Shown in pieces: positions 1-12,293 of a stretch of 64,000 nucleotides of DNA. The first letter of the stretch is position 1. Every line of letters starts with the position of its first letter. The stretch lies in NCBI RefSeq assembly GCF_037975245.1, contig NC_092580.1:28921501-28985500 (forward strand). The letters run 5' to 3'. Below the pieces are notes generated by a model. The model worked only from the letters and a program-made list of their open reading frames with translations. It searched no databases and was not told where the DNA came from. The stretch is from Apostichopus japonicus. Its lineage: Eukaryota; Echinodermata; Holothuroidea; Aspidochirotida; Stichopodidae. Position numbers and translations under genes: made by a program.

Positions 1-128
1 CAGAATGGGAAACATCTTCCAAACAGTGATACCTCCTTGTTGAAATAGTTGCCCCATGCTTATTTCGAGAAGAAATAAAGGGATCCCACAACAGAAGAGA
101 GATATGAAGTACGGAACTAGAAATGCAC
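1..128 (-). CDS. SLC6 Na+/Cl- neurotransmitter transporter, coding exon 2 (partial, runs off left edge)
   Basis: Read on the minus strand, an acceptor (TTTACAG at 135-129) opens a 128-base exon that reaches the window edge without a stop. It encodes the loop after TM1, TM2 and the start of the first extracellular loop: [20 protein letters not shown], then [19 protein letters not shown] and PIL. This is the SLC6 signature: the PYF tyrosine aligns with the TM2 chloride-ligand tyrosine, and E-x-S-x-G-Q closes TM2. The exon starts with the last two bases of a Gly codon, matching the single base left by the exon ending at 7174, so the join reads NGGG then AFLVPYF as in the family. The product would be a 12-TM plasma-membrane symporter; the remaining exons lie outside the window. 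Family assignment is secure; the substrate is not. Confidence 0.9.
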
Positions 129-1716
129 CTGTAAATGTGTAAGAAAGAAAGAAAAAAGACTTGTAGAATTATTGAAATGGTGGGTGGGGGGGGGGACAAC
201 AGCAACAATTGCACTGTCTGGCGCATTCGAAATGAAGAAAAATAAATCCCTTCCAGCTTACAATAGGAGAGCATTATATTTCACAAAATTGTATGCAGAT
301 ACTCAAGCGGACAAGTTTGAAAAAGAACGAGCAACTCCGAAGACAACAATCAAAATCAGACAATGGAAGACTTAATTGAAACAAAAGGTTTGACGGTGTT
401 GGGTCCTTTTGATAAATGCTCCAGGTACGGCATTTTGCTAAGGACATCCAAGAACCCTATTATATTAGAGGAACCGGGGCGCACCATGGCTTCATTTTTA
501 TATTTACTGGAGATGTTGATCTTTCGAGACTATCAGTTAATATTGACCACAGAGACTGGTCGAGAATAGGGAAGTATGCGGTGGAGGTGAGTGTGTGTGG
601 GTGGGGGTGGGGTGGGGGATGATATAGAATTTCCGCTTTAAACGCAGCTGCAGATTTTCCGTGTTTTCGTATTCTCTCGTAGAGATTTTCAAGCAATAAA
701 GTACATATGAGAAAAAAATTATTGTGAAACTGTTTTGGAATACACCCTCGGGCTCAGATGGGATCCAGGGAGCGAAGATAAACTTTGCCTTCTCGTAACT
801 ATCTATATTCAATCACAATTGTGTTAGTGATTCCTTGTCACATTTATATATTATATTATACTTATCTTTATATGTCTGTGTTTATAAGCTTTAACAGACA
901 AATAATCTTTGACATCTTTATAAACAAAAAATGTGGTTCTTTAAGTTAAATGGACAATGGCGTGAGCAAAGGATGTGGGTGGGGGGCGGGAGAGGGGCAG
1001 AATTCTAATTCAGCAATAGAATAATTAGACCACTGCTGCGGGTGTACACACCCTCTTCTCATTTGAACCTCACATCAACCATCAAGAGTATCTATTGGCA
1101 CAACTAGAGTTTAGAAAACATTATAGACATAATTTATGGTCTACGTGTGGTTCAGAATGCACCATTTGACATCCGCTAAACATTAAATTACTTTCTGTTA
1201 TCTCTGGGAGAGGAACTCCAGACCCGCCTCCTTTATGAAATGGTTCATTCACCTCTGGCCCTCACATAAAGGCTCATTTCCCACCGAAATCAGTTGGGAG
1301 ATAGAAGTGGCCACCGTCCCGGCCCACACCTTGCGCAAACCAATGTACATTTTACTATCAAGTGTCACGGTCATCCGTGAGTTTATTTTGAGAGCTGACG
1401 GATTTTGAGTTTTTTTGTTAAACACTCTTGACCTCAAAATGATATTGACCTCCATGAGTTCAATGTGATTATTGTACTTACCAAGAGGGATATATGTATG
1501 AATCAACTAAGGTCAACCAATCGGTACCGTTTTGATTTATCGTGTTGACAAGTTTTTCAGAGTTTGAATTCTACTGATCTAAAATATCCTTCGGCATCCA
1601 TCAAGTTTTAATAGTTTTTGTACTTACCAAGAGAGATCTAAGTAATAGCCTATGTAGTTCAACTAAAATATCGTTTTTCAGTTATCTTGTTTACAAGCAG
1701 GTGTCACCATGTACAG

Positions 1717-2158
1717 CAGGGTTTCCCTAACTTTATCCCCCCCCCCCCCCACGAACCCCCTGTGGATGTCAGAGTTGTCCACGAACACCCAACTTTTCGA
1801 GACACAATCTGAGTCATTATTATACTATAATACGCATAACAGTGCTTCGTAAAAGTGCATAGTGTAATATTGTAATGAAAAAAAAAACAAGAGATGAAAA
1901 AATATTTATTTGGAAACTTCAAGATCAGATCACGAATTGTATCACGCATCGATCACCCATCACACACGATGAGACGGATGCTCCTGTTTTTCGATAGACC
2001 TGTACGACTTTTGTACATTACTTAATTATATGATATATCAGATTTTAGTTCAACAAAAAGTACCGTCTAGTTTTGACTTTCAGAAACGTCTCACGAACCC
2101 CCTGGGATGGACTCACGCACCCCCTGGGGATTAATGCACCCCAGTTAGGGAACCCCTG
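1717..2158. mobile_element. hAT-like non-autonomous transposon (family A, copy 1)
   Basis: The termini are inverted repeats, CAGGGTTTCCCTAACT at the left and AGTTAGGGAACCCCTG at the right. They are flanked by a perfect 8-bp target duplication ATGTACAG at 1709-1716 and 2159-2166. The CAGGG...CCCTG ends with an 8-bp duplication are the hAT superfamily hallmark. No intact transposase is present. The interior is shared, in opposite orientation, with 30493-31020. Confidence 0.85.
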
Positions 2159-2467
2159 ATGTACAGCATACACTGCGCATGCACTACAACACCATCGCAT
2201 TAGTCGCAAAAATGCCTGTCAGATAGGGGTTTATTCTTAAATTGCATTGGAATGTTTCTCAGAGCCCTGCTGGGGTCTCGAAGGACGAAGATTTTTCTTG
2301 ATCTCTGACATCGTTTTGTCATTCGTTCTTGTTCTTCAACCACTCGGATTCCGACCCTTGGGTATTCGCCGCCGACGTCTGGTTTTCAGTGAAGGGGCCG
2401 TTGAAGGGGAGTGAAACTCCGGCATATGCAGAATGATGTTTTTACGCCTCTTGAGATAAATATTTTC

Positions 2468-2560
2468 ATATATATATATATATATATGTGTATACATATA
2501 TAAGTGTGTGTATATATATAAACATATCTATGTGTGTGTATATAGGCTATATATATATAC

Positions 2561-2591
<31 letters not shown>

Positions 2592-2643
2592 AATATGTGT
2601 GTGTATATATAAATATGTGTGTGTGTATGTATATAAATATAAA

Positions 2644-2679
<36 letters not shown>
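2468..2679. repeat. TA-rich microsatellite with TG interruptions
   Basis: About 210 bases of alternating AT, broken by short GTGTGTG blocks and nearly free of other sequence. It lies inside the SLC6 intron. Confidence 0.9.
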
Positions 2680-2682
<3 letters not shown>

Positions 2683-5600
2683 AGTAACTACAGGATTATT
2701 GTACTCGCTAAGGTAAATTCATTTACCTAGTATGAACACTCACAATCATGAACTCGTGTTAGAGCGTTTACAAGCCAATGCGTCACATACGCGCAAATGC
2801 AATGCGCACACACGCCATGACCATTCGCATAAATCCACGTAGTTACTCGGAGGGTAACGTTGCCTGTTTTTCAATTCACCTAAGAATTGTAGCATATTGC
2901 TGAATTGCAAACTCATATCAACTAATAGAGTTGCGTCATCGTATCATGCAAAAGCAACACGCAGCCACTGATAAGGAGGAAAAGTTTATGCAAAGTGTGC
3001 TTTCCAGAATTCACCTTCCGTAATTTTTCAATGTCACCGTACATAGTTCCGATTTAGGTACCTTGTCCATTGTTGTCATTACGGTATATAGAAATACGTA
3101 GGCGGAATCTAGGGAAGCTGAAGGTCTGGTTGACTAAGCAGCTGTCATCAAACATCACGCAACTTTCGCAGAAAATATGAAGTAAATTTTTTTTATTTTA
3201 TGACCAGGATCATTTTCAACGTTGGTTTCAATGCTTCATTACTGACCCAATCTTTTGAAAAGACGAAACCTCGCAAAAGACAGTGTGCAATTGCTTATAG
3301 TTACATGTATAATGACGAAATACTAACCTTGAGACAGGGAGGGGACGACATCCGAGTCTTAAGATTAGTGACAGCTAGTCTTGTTAAGACCCTAGTATGT
3401 ACAGCCTAGTGTACCTTTCTTTTTCACAGAGCTATTTTCCCGTATCTATTTGCTGTACTGCCCAGAAAACGCCCGCGGCAACGCTTTAGATTGATACTAG
3501 GGCCTTGCACATTTCTCCCAAGCTATGTTATGTTTCCTTCGATTTTGGCAGATTTGCTTCGGAAAGCGAAGAAGCAAATCAGGATTGCCAATTGGGCCCA
3601 CTTCCCCCAAAATGCAAATTTCGTAACAATAATAGGAACAAAGATTTTGTGGTTTGCATAAGTTCACGCCCCTCTCTGGAGAAATGTCCATTACGTTTGT
3701 ATCGGGCAGATCATCATCGGGCATATAAAATACAGTGGGCAAGAAACGGACTCTCATCAGAGTCATGTACAGTTTGCACGCGAGAATAAGAGTATTACAA
3801 ACGACTTGGCCAAGCCTAAGTGACAGCGTGTGTGAAAGCTATCGGCTCTCCCACAAACCTGGAACTGTTGTTCTAAACCACGGTCTCCAACCTACAGCTG
3901 GCCTCTCTCTAGACTACCGGCATCTCTGTCCGCTATCTTGTACCGCATATCAATCTCCGTCACTCACTCACCTACCGAATCAGTTATTCAATTCAGAGGG
4001 TTAACAAACTTTTCCAGAAGCCAGACTTGCATGATCAGCATACGGTTTACGACGCGCAGCTAAACAAAACAAAACAAAAGTTTCCTCGTTACGGATTGGC
4101 AATAATCCCAGTTCCCAGTGTCTAACGTTGACGTTGACCTTCCGCTTGACCTTCCCAAGTTGTCGCTGCCACAAGACCCCAACATCGAACAGACTATTAC
4201 ATTCCGAAACTCCACCAAAATGGATAAAAATTTACGACAGATTACCGTTGGCGTGGCTGGCGTGCTTGCTGGAGTTTACTGTGAATATTAAGTCTCTACT
4301 GGGACCGTGATTGCGAGACAGACAGGGTCCCTACGGCATCTTGATAGTTTTGCGTGACAAAGTTCATCATGATGTACATATTAGTTGATTCAATGGTTGG
4401 ATCATCCGTACTAAGTGTCCATTGCATGCACGGCACGTATATTTCCTTATAGTTCCTAAGTTGGAGATTGAGTTACCGGTAATCACTATATAATATTTTG
4501 TACTATTCAGCTTCATTTTCAAAAAGTGTTGAAAAGATCGGTTATGGATAGCATGACCCATGTTTTGAAGGACAAAACTTACTGGGTCATTGATAAAAAC
4601 AGAAACTTGATGCCTAGATGTATCATCAATCTGATTTGTGTGTGTGTCGCGTTCCAATTGGTAACATTCCGTAGACTAGTGTACATAAAGTGTATTAGTG
4701 GTTAGGCATGACCTACCTCAGACATGAAGGTCAATGTCAAAGAACGTCGCAATAGTTTGCATTCTTTGAGACGGCCATCTTTAACTATAGAACTGAGAAT
4801 ATCGGTCACAAAGATCACAACACTGAGAGGCCTTGGCGTGTGCCTCTTGCATAGGCTGACCCTACTCATATCGCATATGTGGTGGCTTGGGCTGCAGTAT
4901 TATTTTGATTGGCTTTCACTGTTAGAATTCTAATACTTTGCAAGGGAACGTTTACCAGCTCGTCACGTGTCTTGATTGCCTTAGAACTTATCAGAATAAT
5001 ATTGTTTTACTTTGAAGTTTAAGTTGAAGCATATGATAAGGATATACAGATGGACATTTCTGATCATATCTTAGGGTCAACGGTTCTACTATATGTTTTC
5101 TTTGCCAAAGTGATACATCTGTTAGAAGAGATTTCGGTGTTGCTAGGGATACTATAAATACAACATTCCAATGTGGCTTCACATCACGCATTTGCAAACA
5201 ATATTGAATGTACAGGGAAGCCAAAACTCTAAGAGGAAAACTCAAAGAGGTGTGTCAGGATATCGAAAATTCTGAGACAAAAATACTGGGGTAAGTGTCC
5301 GAGGAGGGTAATATCGAGATGAAAATTAGCTAAAAACCTTTCAAAACCATAGAAAGAAAGATTGAATATAATCAAATATCAGCGAATTAAAGAAAGTCCC
5401 TGCACAAGTCGACGACGGCACGGTTCCAAAACGTGTTGCTTTGCTCTTGTGCTGTTGACTTGATGTGAATAAGAATTTTCAAAGTGATTGTATTCAAATG
5501 TGATTGTATTAGAAATATTTGTCAAAACACCTGTTATGGCAATAAAAGACTCCCAGGGGCACTTCAAACGGTTAACATCCATAGGAAATCTATAGTCAGT

Positions 5601-5792
5601 AACAGGTATGCCCTCGGTCATCCATTGTACTAACGTAGCCCACCTACATCTACCGAGGCAGAAAGACATTTAAAAGGTCAGGGGCCTGGCGAGGTAAGTC
5701 CCAAGCTCATGTCAAAAGGACAGATTCCAGGAGAGTTGCAAAATCATGCGCTCAACAATGGGGCCTCACACAAAATAAGAGAAAATTAATAA

Positions 5793-6148
5793 GGGGTTAA
5801 TCAACGGTCTAGCGTGCGTTAATCACAGGATTAATGCACGATCGGGGGATAATGCAAGCGATGCACGAGGGCGGAGCCCGAGTGCATCCAGCGATAGCAT
5901 TAACACCCGGAGTGCATAAATCATGTGAGTAACGCACGCTAGACCGTTGATTAACCCCGTTCATTCATACACTACCATTTGTGTGTGGGAAAAATCATAA
6001 AACAAAACATTTTTGGTTACATATAACCAAAGATTTATTAAAGTGATGCCCCGTAATTTTACCGTGCGTTACTCACAGGATTAACCACGGTCAGCTGACC
6101 TGAATGGACCAATAGGATTTAGGAATCTTTACTAAGTATGAATGAACG
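5793..6148. mobile_element. Foldback/palindromic MITE-like repeat
   Basis: GGGGTTAATCAACGGTCTAG (5793-5812) and the following bases are inverted at 5924-5958, giving a hairpin of about 35-bp arms around a GC-rich core (GGCGGAGCCCGAGTGCAT). A second inverted pair, CGTTCATTCATAC (5958-5970) and GTATGAATGAACG (6136-6148), encloses a further partial copy of the arm (GTGCGTTACTCACAGGATTA near 6063). The nested palindromes suggest a foldback-type DNA element rather than host sequence. No target duplication was identified with confidence. Confidence 0.7.
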
Positions 6149-7173
6149 CGCGCGTTTAATCGCGTAAAAAATAAAACCCCACCATCTATGGGACGCCGAA
6201 TGGGAAACGCGGTATTATATTTTATGTTTACAACCACTGCTATAGACAGCTTAATGTCATAAGCCTGCACTAAATACCGGGACGCTGTATTAATTAACTA
6301 ATTATAAGAACATTGGAGACTTAATAGATATAGATATATATATATATTTATATATATACATATATCTATATAGTTCGTTACTCTCAGGGAACAGTGAATA
6401 TATAATCTTCACCATTAATGATTCAAAGCTTCAAACTGACAACCGTATTACTTGAAGTGCATTGCTATTATTATTTATCATCTTTTTTGGAGGGGGTGGG
6501 GGTCGGGGGGGTTGGTGGTAATGACGAAATACCGCTTTGTTTAATTTCTACAGCAGTAGTCACTGGTAAATTTTGGTTAATGCATTCGATCAAGTATCTT
6601 AATAACTTGTCGCTAAATGCAGAAATACCGCTGCTCAATGCTGTAACGCATTTGACACTGCGCACCACGCGAAAACTTTAGTTTGCTGAAATTAGTTTGG
6701 AAAACTTAGTGCAGACATACATACTTTTCATACTACTATTTTACCATCAAACAGATGTACATTTCAACACTTGAGGTGACACATGGTTAAGTAAAATAAG
6801 GTTACTCAGTTCAACGCTATCGCTAAAAACCGCTGTAGGCCTACTAATTGGTATTACCGGTTACTCATCACTACATGATCATGGCAGTGGTACAACATTA
6901 CCAACTTCTTTCAACAACTGTGGCGGTGAAAAGTGACATGGGTGTCTATAAGTCCAAGGAATCCACTAATCCATGGTTGCTTTAAGAACTTCATCACACT
7001 TCATCTCTTATAAGGTTTACGTTTTTACACGACTAAAGCTCTGGTAACGCAACAGAACGCTATGTAAAACTGACAGTAGCTTGCCATATTCACAAAAGAT
7101 AAGATACTGTATCTAAAACCTTTAAAATGTCTGCACCATGAGAACCAACTTGAAAATGTATGAATGTACTTAC

Positions 7174-7390
7174 CACCACCATTCTTGTAGCATAGATAGG
7201 GGAATCTCCAGACATTTCCAAGCCCTACCGCATATCCGATGCAAGCGACGATGAAATCAAACTTATTGCTCCATCCTTCTCTCGTCCGTTCGCCGTTTCC
7301 ATCATCTGTATTGGAACTTACGGTGGGAAGATGTGATTGCAAAACGGTCTCTCCATCCGAGACAGTCACATCAAGTTTTGTCTCTGCCAT
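7174..7390 (-). CDS. SLC6 Na+/Cl- neurotransmitter transporter, start-codon exon (N-terminus and TM1)
   Basis: ATG at 7390-7388 opens 72 codons plus one base, ending at a consensus donor GTAAGT (7173-7168). An acceptor with a strong T-tract (CTTTTTTTCAG) places the exon start at 7398, so at least one 5' non-coding exon lies upstream. Residues 1-38 are a polar cytosolic tail. Residues 40-72 are [11 protein letters not shown], then [18 protein letters not shown], then KNGG: TM1 of SLC6, with the unwound GLGN stretch that binds Na+ and substrate. Monoamine transporters have Asp in GYAVDLGN; here it is Gly, as in amino-acid, GABA and glycine carriers, which argues against a serotonin or dopamine transporter. 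CYKNGGG fits the glycine/GABA/taurine branches. It splices to 1-128 across a 7045-base intron. Confidence 0.92.
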
Positions 7391-7398
7391 ATTGTTCC

Positions 7399-7559
7399 CT
7401 GAAAAAAAGTTGGTTAATACTTTGCTTAATAATAATATCTCAAGTAACGTACAATATTTACACACAAACTCACACAACAGATAATTAACTGGCGTGTTTT
7501 CTAGTTGAATAGATTTTATTTAGCGCTCTCGCTGGAAGACAAGTTAATCAGACGTTCAT

Positions 7560-7595
<36 letters not shown>

Positions 7596-8634
7596 TAAAA
7601 ATAAATATATATATATATAGATAAAAATAAATATATATATAAATATTTATATATATGATATATATAAATATTTATATATATGATATATATATATATATAA
7701 ATATACAACATATCATATCAACATATGTGTGTGTGTCTATGTATGTAATTTCAAAGTTCTGCTCAAATAATGCCTATAGAGAGAGATTCTTAACGATGGT
7801 CGCCTATGTGTTTACCCTATACTCTTGTTTTTAAGTTGACATCTATTTCCTGTTACATCGTCTCCACTTTCCAACACGATATCTGTCCTTCCTCATTTAT
7901 TTCCTAAACTATGTTGGCCTCTATCATGTCAATGAACTTGAATATAGTAAAATGATGCCAGAGGATTTCTACAAAGAATTTTATGATAGTAATTATTACA
8001 ACTCCGTAACCTATCACCACATACAGTTTTGCTCATTCACCGTACCTCTCTTTCCACGTGCAAGACGTTGCAACACACAATAAATATATTTGTCCGAGGC
8101 CACCCTTGAAAATCCGTCTTTAGTCAACACGAAATTGATCAACTTGAATGCTTGAAGGTATCACGATCTGCAATGAAACGAGTAAATGTATTCGGTTCTT
8201 TTTCGAATTCGGATGTATACACTTCTCTGCCAACACAGTGAGTGGGTCTTGAACACTAGAATGTTACAACATATGTAGGCTAGTTATAATACATTCCAAT
8301 TACTTTCAACGTTCCAAACGAAGTGCCACGTGCCTTAACATTTTTTTTACGAGCTCTGTACAGTATTAAAGGTCTACTTCAATTGCTACAGCAATGGATT
8401 AAAACAGATATGCGCTAAGTAGTTTAAATTCTCTCCGTGCTTGGTGGTGTCGCCAGTATATCAAACAAATTGTAAACAAAGATTACTTCTCCCAAACGTC
8501 AGAACAGAGACGGTTCAACTGGATTCCATATGTTAGTATCGTAACTTGACAGAAATCTGAAGACTGCGGTGTAACTATTTGTAAATCTGTGCTCGGATGT
8601 GATGAATGAAGCACAAAATGGGACAAAAAGGTGT
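7399..8634. other. Upstream flank or 5' intron of SLC6 gene, no coding seen
   Basis: AT-rich sequence, apart from the microsatellite at 7565-7712. It must contain or precede a 5' untranslated exon of the SLC6 gene, because the start-codon exon begins at an acceptor, but no clear minus-strand donor could be fixed. Confidence 0.4.
7565..7712. repeat. TA/ATAAA microsatellite
   Basis: About 150 bases of (TA)n with interspersed ATAGATAAAAATAAAT and ATTTATATATATGATAT units, upstream of the SLC6 start-codon exon. Confidence 0.9.
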
Positions 8635-8695
8635 CGTCACGTGACGTCTGAAAGTACGGAAGCCTTACAGCTCCATTAAGCAGTACCAGGTAAGT
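8635..8695 (+). promoter_or_regulatory. E-box/CRE-like palindrome followed by a plus-strand splice donor
   Basis: CGTCACGTGACG at 8635-8646 is a perfect 12-bp palindrome containing the E-box CACGTG and overlapping a CRE-like TGACGTC. The inner GTCACGTGAC equals the consensus bound by bHLH-Zip factors of the MiT/TFE type. It is followed 41 bases later by CAG|GTAAGT (8687-8695), a consensus plus-strand donor. A small non-coding first exon transcribed rightward, away from the SLC6 gene, is possible. This is inference from motifs only. Confidence 0.25.
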
Positions 8696-8699
8696 AGCC

Positions 8700-10380
8700 T
8701 AACTGTATATAGGCATGAGATCTCCAGCTATAACTATCGGGAGTTAATGTCCGAGTCGTTTACGAGTCTGGCTGATGTTATCGAGCACCACCCTCGCTCA
8801 TTAATCTACGTTGGTGTTCTGCAATGTTGATGAACTGGCTTGTAAAAATATTGGAACTAGCCTGTATCACTTCCTAGTGCCTATTATACAAACCTTCCCG
8901 CTATACACCGCTCATTGCGGCGTGGTCGGGAAAAGGGTACGAAGGAAAACGGAATATTTTCGGTTTACACACATTAATATTTAGCAACGAATCATTTTAC
9001 ATTGAACATATTCTACTTAGGCTATGTAAACTGGTTATGACCTTAATATAACTTGAGTGTTGTAGGTTCTATATAGCTGTCATATAAACTTGCGTTGTTG
9101 TTTTTGTTTCCGATTGTTTCCGATACCAGAGATGGAACTGATATAGTTCATTTTCAATGAACGGAATATCGTAATCTGTTTAATCAGCAAAAAAGGAAGG
9201 CCTGTCAATTACAGCTAAGGCAGGACCTTCTTTAGGTCCCCCTGGCTCAGATGAGTCTTCCCCCTCCCCCCACCCACCCCCACCCCCACACAAACTGATA
9301 GTAAGGCCACCACGGCAGGTGCTGTGTTTATCACTTTAATGCAGTATAGCCTGTTAATATGTGTAAATAAATAGCATGCACAGCTGATAATTCTAAAGAT
9401 CTCATTCACATATATTGATTACTGATTACATGGTTATACTACGAATGTCATAGGAGGATGCCAAAACTATTTCAAGTTTTTCAATGAAAATTTGCTAAGA
9501 TTTCTAAGAGAAAACCTTCACCTCTTTGGCGTTCTAATTTTGGGCGCACATAGATCGATGTGAGCCCGAGCTCATCTGGCCCAAATGGTAACCCAGCCCT
9601 GTGTGACATTAACGTTCCTCATTAACATTATAATGATAATCGCATTCAGTACTTGAATTATCGAAATAACTTGCTTCAATGAAAGACTTTTTATATTTGT
9701 CTTTATCTCCTTTGTGTTTTGTTTTAAGATTTTCTAAATTAAATTCTGAAGTAAGAACACCTCCAACTTGGCCTTCGTATGCATATTGCGTGGTGAATGT
9801 GGAACTCCATGAGCTTTTGTCTTAATGTAAACCATACATGCACTCTGTTCCCATTTAACGTTGTTGACTGATTTCTTTGTTTATTCGTTTTTCTCTTAGG
9901 TTGCAGTCAAGAATGATAATTTACATAAGAATATATCAAACGTAGTTTTTTGTCTTCCATCCAACTAAGTGAAAGGTCACACTCAGAATAGTAACGTTAT
10001 TTGGCATCTCGTCAAGTTTCTCTCAGTGTCGAACATTCAAGTCACAACTGTGCATAATTACTCAAGAAACTAATTTCGTAATTCTTTCCATGGACATTAT
10101 TTCATTGTTTCACTTCTTTTTTCTTCTTTCGATGAGGCAAAGAGGAAACGTAATGTGATATCGCTAAACTACTACATGTGGTAAGATACACAATATAGAC
10201 GCCGTGATTAGTTTCTGTGATGAAGTTCTGCCATGGTTTTTAATTTTATTACATGTATGTTTGACATTACGTGAAAGAGATTATTGCAATGAAGTGGTAG
10301 AAGGGATAAAAAAAACAATGTATTAGAGGTTATGTTTGAAAGATACCAGAGAGAAAAGTCACGTCGCGATCTACCGAATT
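8700..10380. other. Non-coding intergenic sequence
   Basis: No open frame with coding character, RNA gene or transposon end was recognised. A C-rich tract lies at 9258-9292. Confidence 0.4.
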
Positions 10381-10387
10381 TATCTCA

Positions 10388-10455
10388 ATAATAATAATAA
10401 TAATACGCAGTTCTTATAAAGCGCAAATACACACTTAAGTCTCAATGCGCTCAAT
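10388..10455. repeat. (AAT)n plus conserved GCGC-type dispersed repeat tail
   Basis: An AATAATAATAATAAT run is followed by ACGCAGTTCTTATAAAGCGC and, 20 bases on, CTCAATGCGCT. This triplet-run/GCGC arrangement is a common dispersed-repeat terminus in marine invertebrate genomes. It is probably the end of a SINE or LINE copy whose body is not recognisable here. Confidence 0.45.
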
Positions 10456-10861
10456 GTTGTGATGTCTTGCAGTTTACCACCAGGAGGTCACTGGTTCTTG
10501 GTTTCCTTTTCATATTTTAATGTAAATAAACAGTACTACTGTTTCTAACAGTTTCGCTTTTTAGCTCTCAGTTTTACAGTGCACCGTTCAGGATACCTTA
10601 AAGGATGGCTTGATAGGTACCAAAAGAAATTTCTATATCAAAATTCATGTGCACCGTTAACACTACAAGCGGTTCACGTTGAATTTCTTTACTATCTTCG
10701 TTTCTGAGAAAGGAACTTTAAAAACTTTTGATTGTCATCAACATTAGTATCATCATTATTTGGACAACTCAGTCTAACACAGAGACCATCCAGTGAGTCC
10801 TTCAAATGCAACACATATAACTCAACTATAGTGTTATAAATATTTTTGTATTTCTTATAAT

Positions 10862-10925
10862 GTGCGAGTATCGAAATTTCCGATTTTATGGAGCAATAAA
10901 GTTTTACTTACTTACTTACTTACTA
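10862..10925 (+). repeat. Retroelement 3' tail: AATAAA followed by (ACTT)n
   Basis: GCAATAAAG near 10895 is followed by TTTTACTTACTTACTTACTT. A polyadenylation signal followed by a short tandem repeat is typical of the 3' end of some non-LTR retrotransposons. No reverse transcriptase is visible upstream. Confidence 0.4.
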
Positions 10926-10929
10926 GAAA

Positions 10930-12290
10930 AGAACATTTTATGAACGCCTCAAATCAAATGGATACAAAGTCAGATGCATTCAACTAGGATAATATAATGC
11001 TTACAAAGCTTGCCATCAAGTCATCTATTCAATACAGGAATATGTAGCTCTATAAAGTCTATACGACTATTATTTATTAACGTCTGATGAAAAGATTTAA
11101 TGTAATATGATAAGTAGTATTAATATTTGTCATTTAACTTAATTAGTTTAACTTAATACTCAAATTGATGATTTAATGACGCCGTTTGTGCTTTTTTTTT
11201 GGTTTGTTTTCTTAGTTTATTTTTGATGTGAATCCGTAATAAATATAATCCGCTATTTGTACATCTGATTACTTTGGTAACGTCATTTTACTGTTGTCAA
11301 ATGGTTATTCAACATCATCATTTTTGTTTTAACTGTACCTCAGTCTATGATGAATGTTGAGGAGTATATACGTATATTTACTGTAGTAACTGATGTTTCC
11401 GATGGTTATGAAACATGTGTTGAAGGTAATTTTTGCAATTTTACAACAAGGTAACGAAACGTCTTTTCAGCTCCTCCGTACCAATGAACTTTACATCAGA
11501 AACTGTTTGCAAACAAAACCAGCTTTCTCTATAGGACCTACGTGAAGGACTACAAAAGGTCACATTTTTGGAAGTAACCTTTGTTCTAGTAAACCTGAGT
11601 ACAATTACTATTTAGAAATATCTGCATGCCTTTACCTTAAGCCTAGAGATATCTCGTTCTTGACTCTCTACGTTCATATGTTTCTATAGAGCCGTTTGAC
11701 TTTTCTTTACTGTTCTTCTTTAAATTCTTTTTTCTTTTTTTTTGCTGAAATCTTTGGCTTCAGTCCAAAACTTACAGACAGGTAAAGCAAGCTAAAAGTA
11801 AACTACTCCCCAGGTGACGTCTGACACGTTAAATAGTTCAGACCCTTTCAACCTTCTTATGAACGTGAGATGATTATCTCTTGAGGCATTCTTTTTTTCG
11901 TAATAGGATAAAATACATTTACCGTGAAAGTATCCATAATAAGTGACCCATTGACATCAATGAAAATTTACGCAAACAGGAATTGCTAGAATTTGCTTAG
12001 TTGTCTAAAAAAAAATCAAAGTTTTAACTCCTCTTACTGTCATTTCCTCATTATAACCGACTGCTCTTTCAACTTTCAACTCTTCTGACCGTTAGGCTTT
12101 AATGCATACACACAGATACCAGGTGGTACTTGAAGTGAAACTCAATGAATGGAAACATCTGCAACTCCACAATGGAGTTAAAATAATTGACGTGTGTCAC
12201 ACCTGGGACTTAAAAGAAACAGTATCAGGTGAATTACAGAAGCGAATACAAAGGGGTTACACTGGGGAGCCCCATGTGACTGGGGGAAAC
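10930..12290. other. Non-coding intergenic sequence
   Basis: AT-rich with short T-runs. I see no gene, RNA or element in it. Confidence 0.4.
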
Positions 12291-12293
12291 ACT

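Larger units (their letters stand above)
129..7173 (-). other. First coding intron of the SLC6 gene
   Basis: This GT-AG intron separates the TM1 and TM2 exons in phase 1. It holds a hAT-like MITE (1717-2158), a TA-rich microsatellite (2468-2679), a foldback repeat (5793-6148) and G-rich or C-rich tracts (for example 181-196 and 597-617). No further convincing coding exon was seen. A diverged tandem pair around 1474-1560 and 1618-1700 carries minus-strand donor-like GTAAGT sites but no coding sequence I could recognise. Confidence 0.8.

Noticed and set aside
3490-3790. Overlapping open frames on both strands near 3.5-3.8 kb and a short GATTTGCTTC/GAAGCAAATC hairpin
   Set aside because: No recognisable protein on either strand; the hairpin is short and probably incidental.
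7025-7173. Extension of the SLC6 exon frame past NGG into intron sequence
   Set aside because: The consensus donor GTAAGT at 7173-7168 and the in-phase continuation at 128 show that these codons are intronic.
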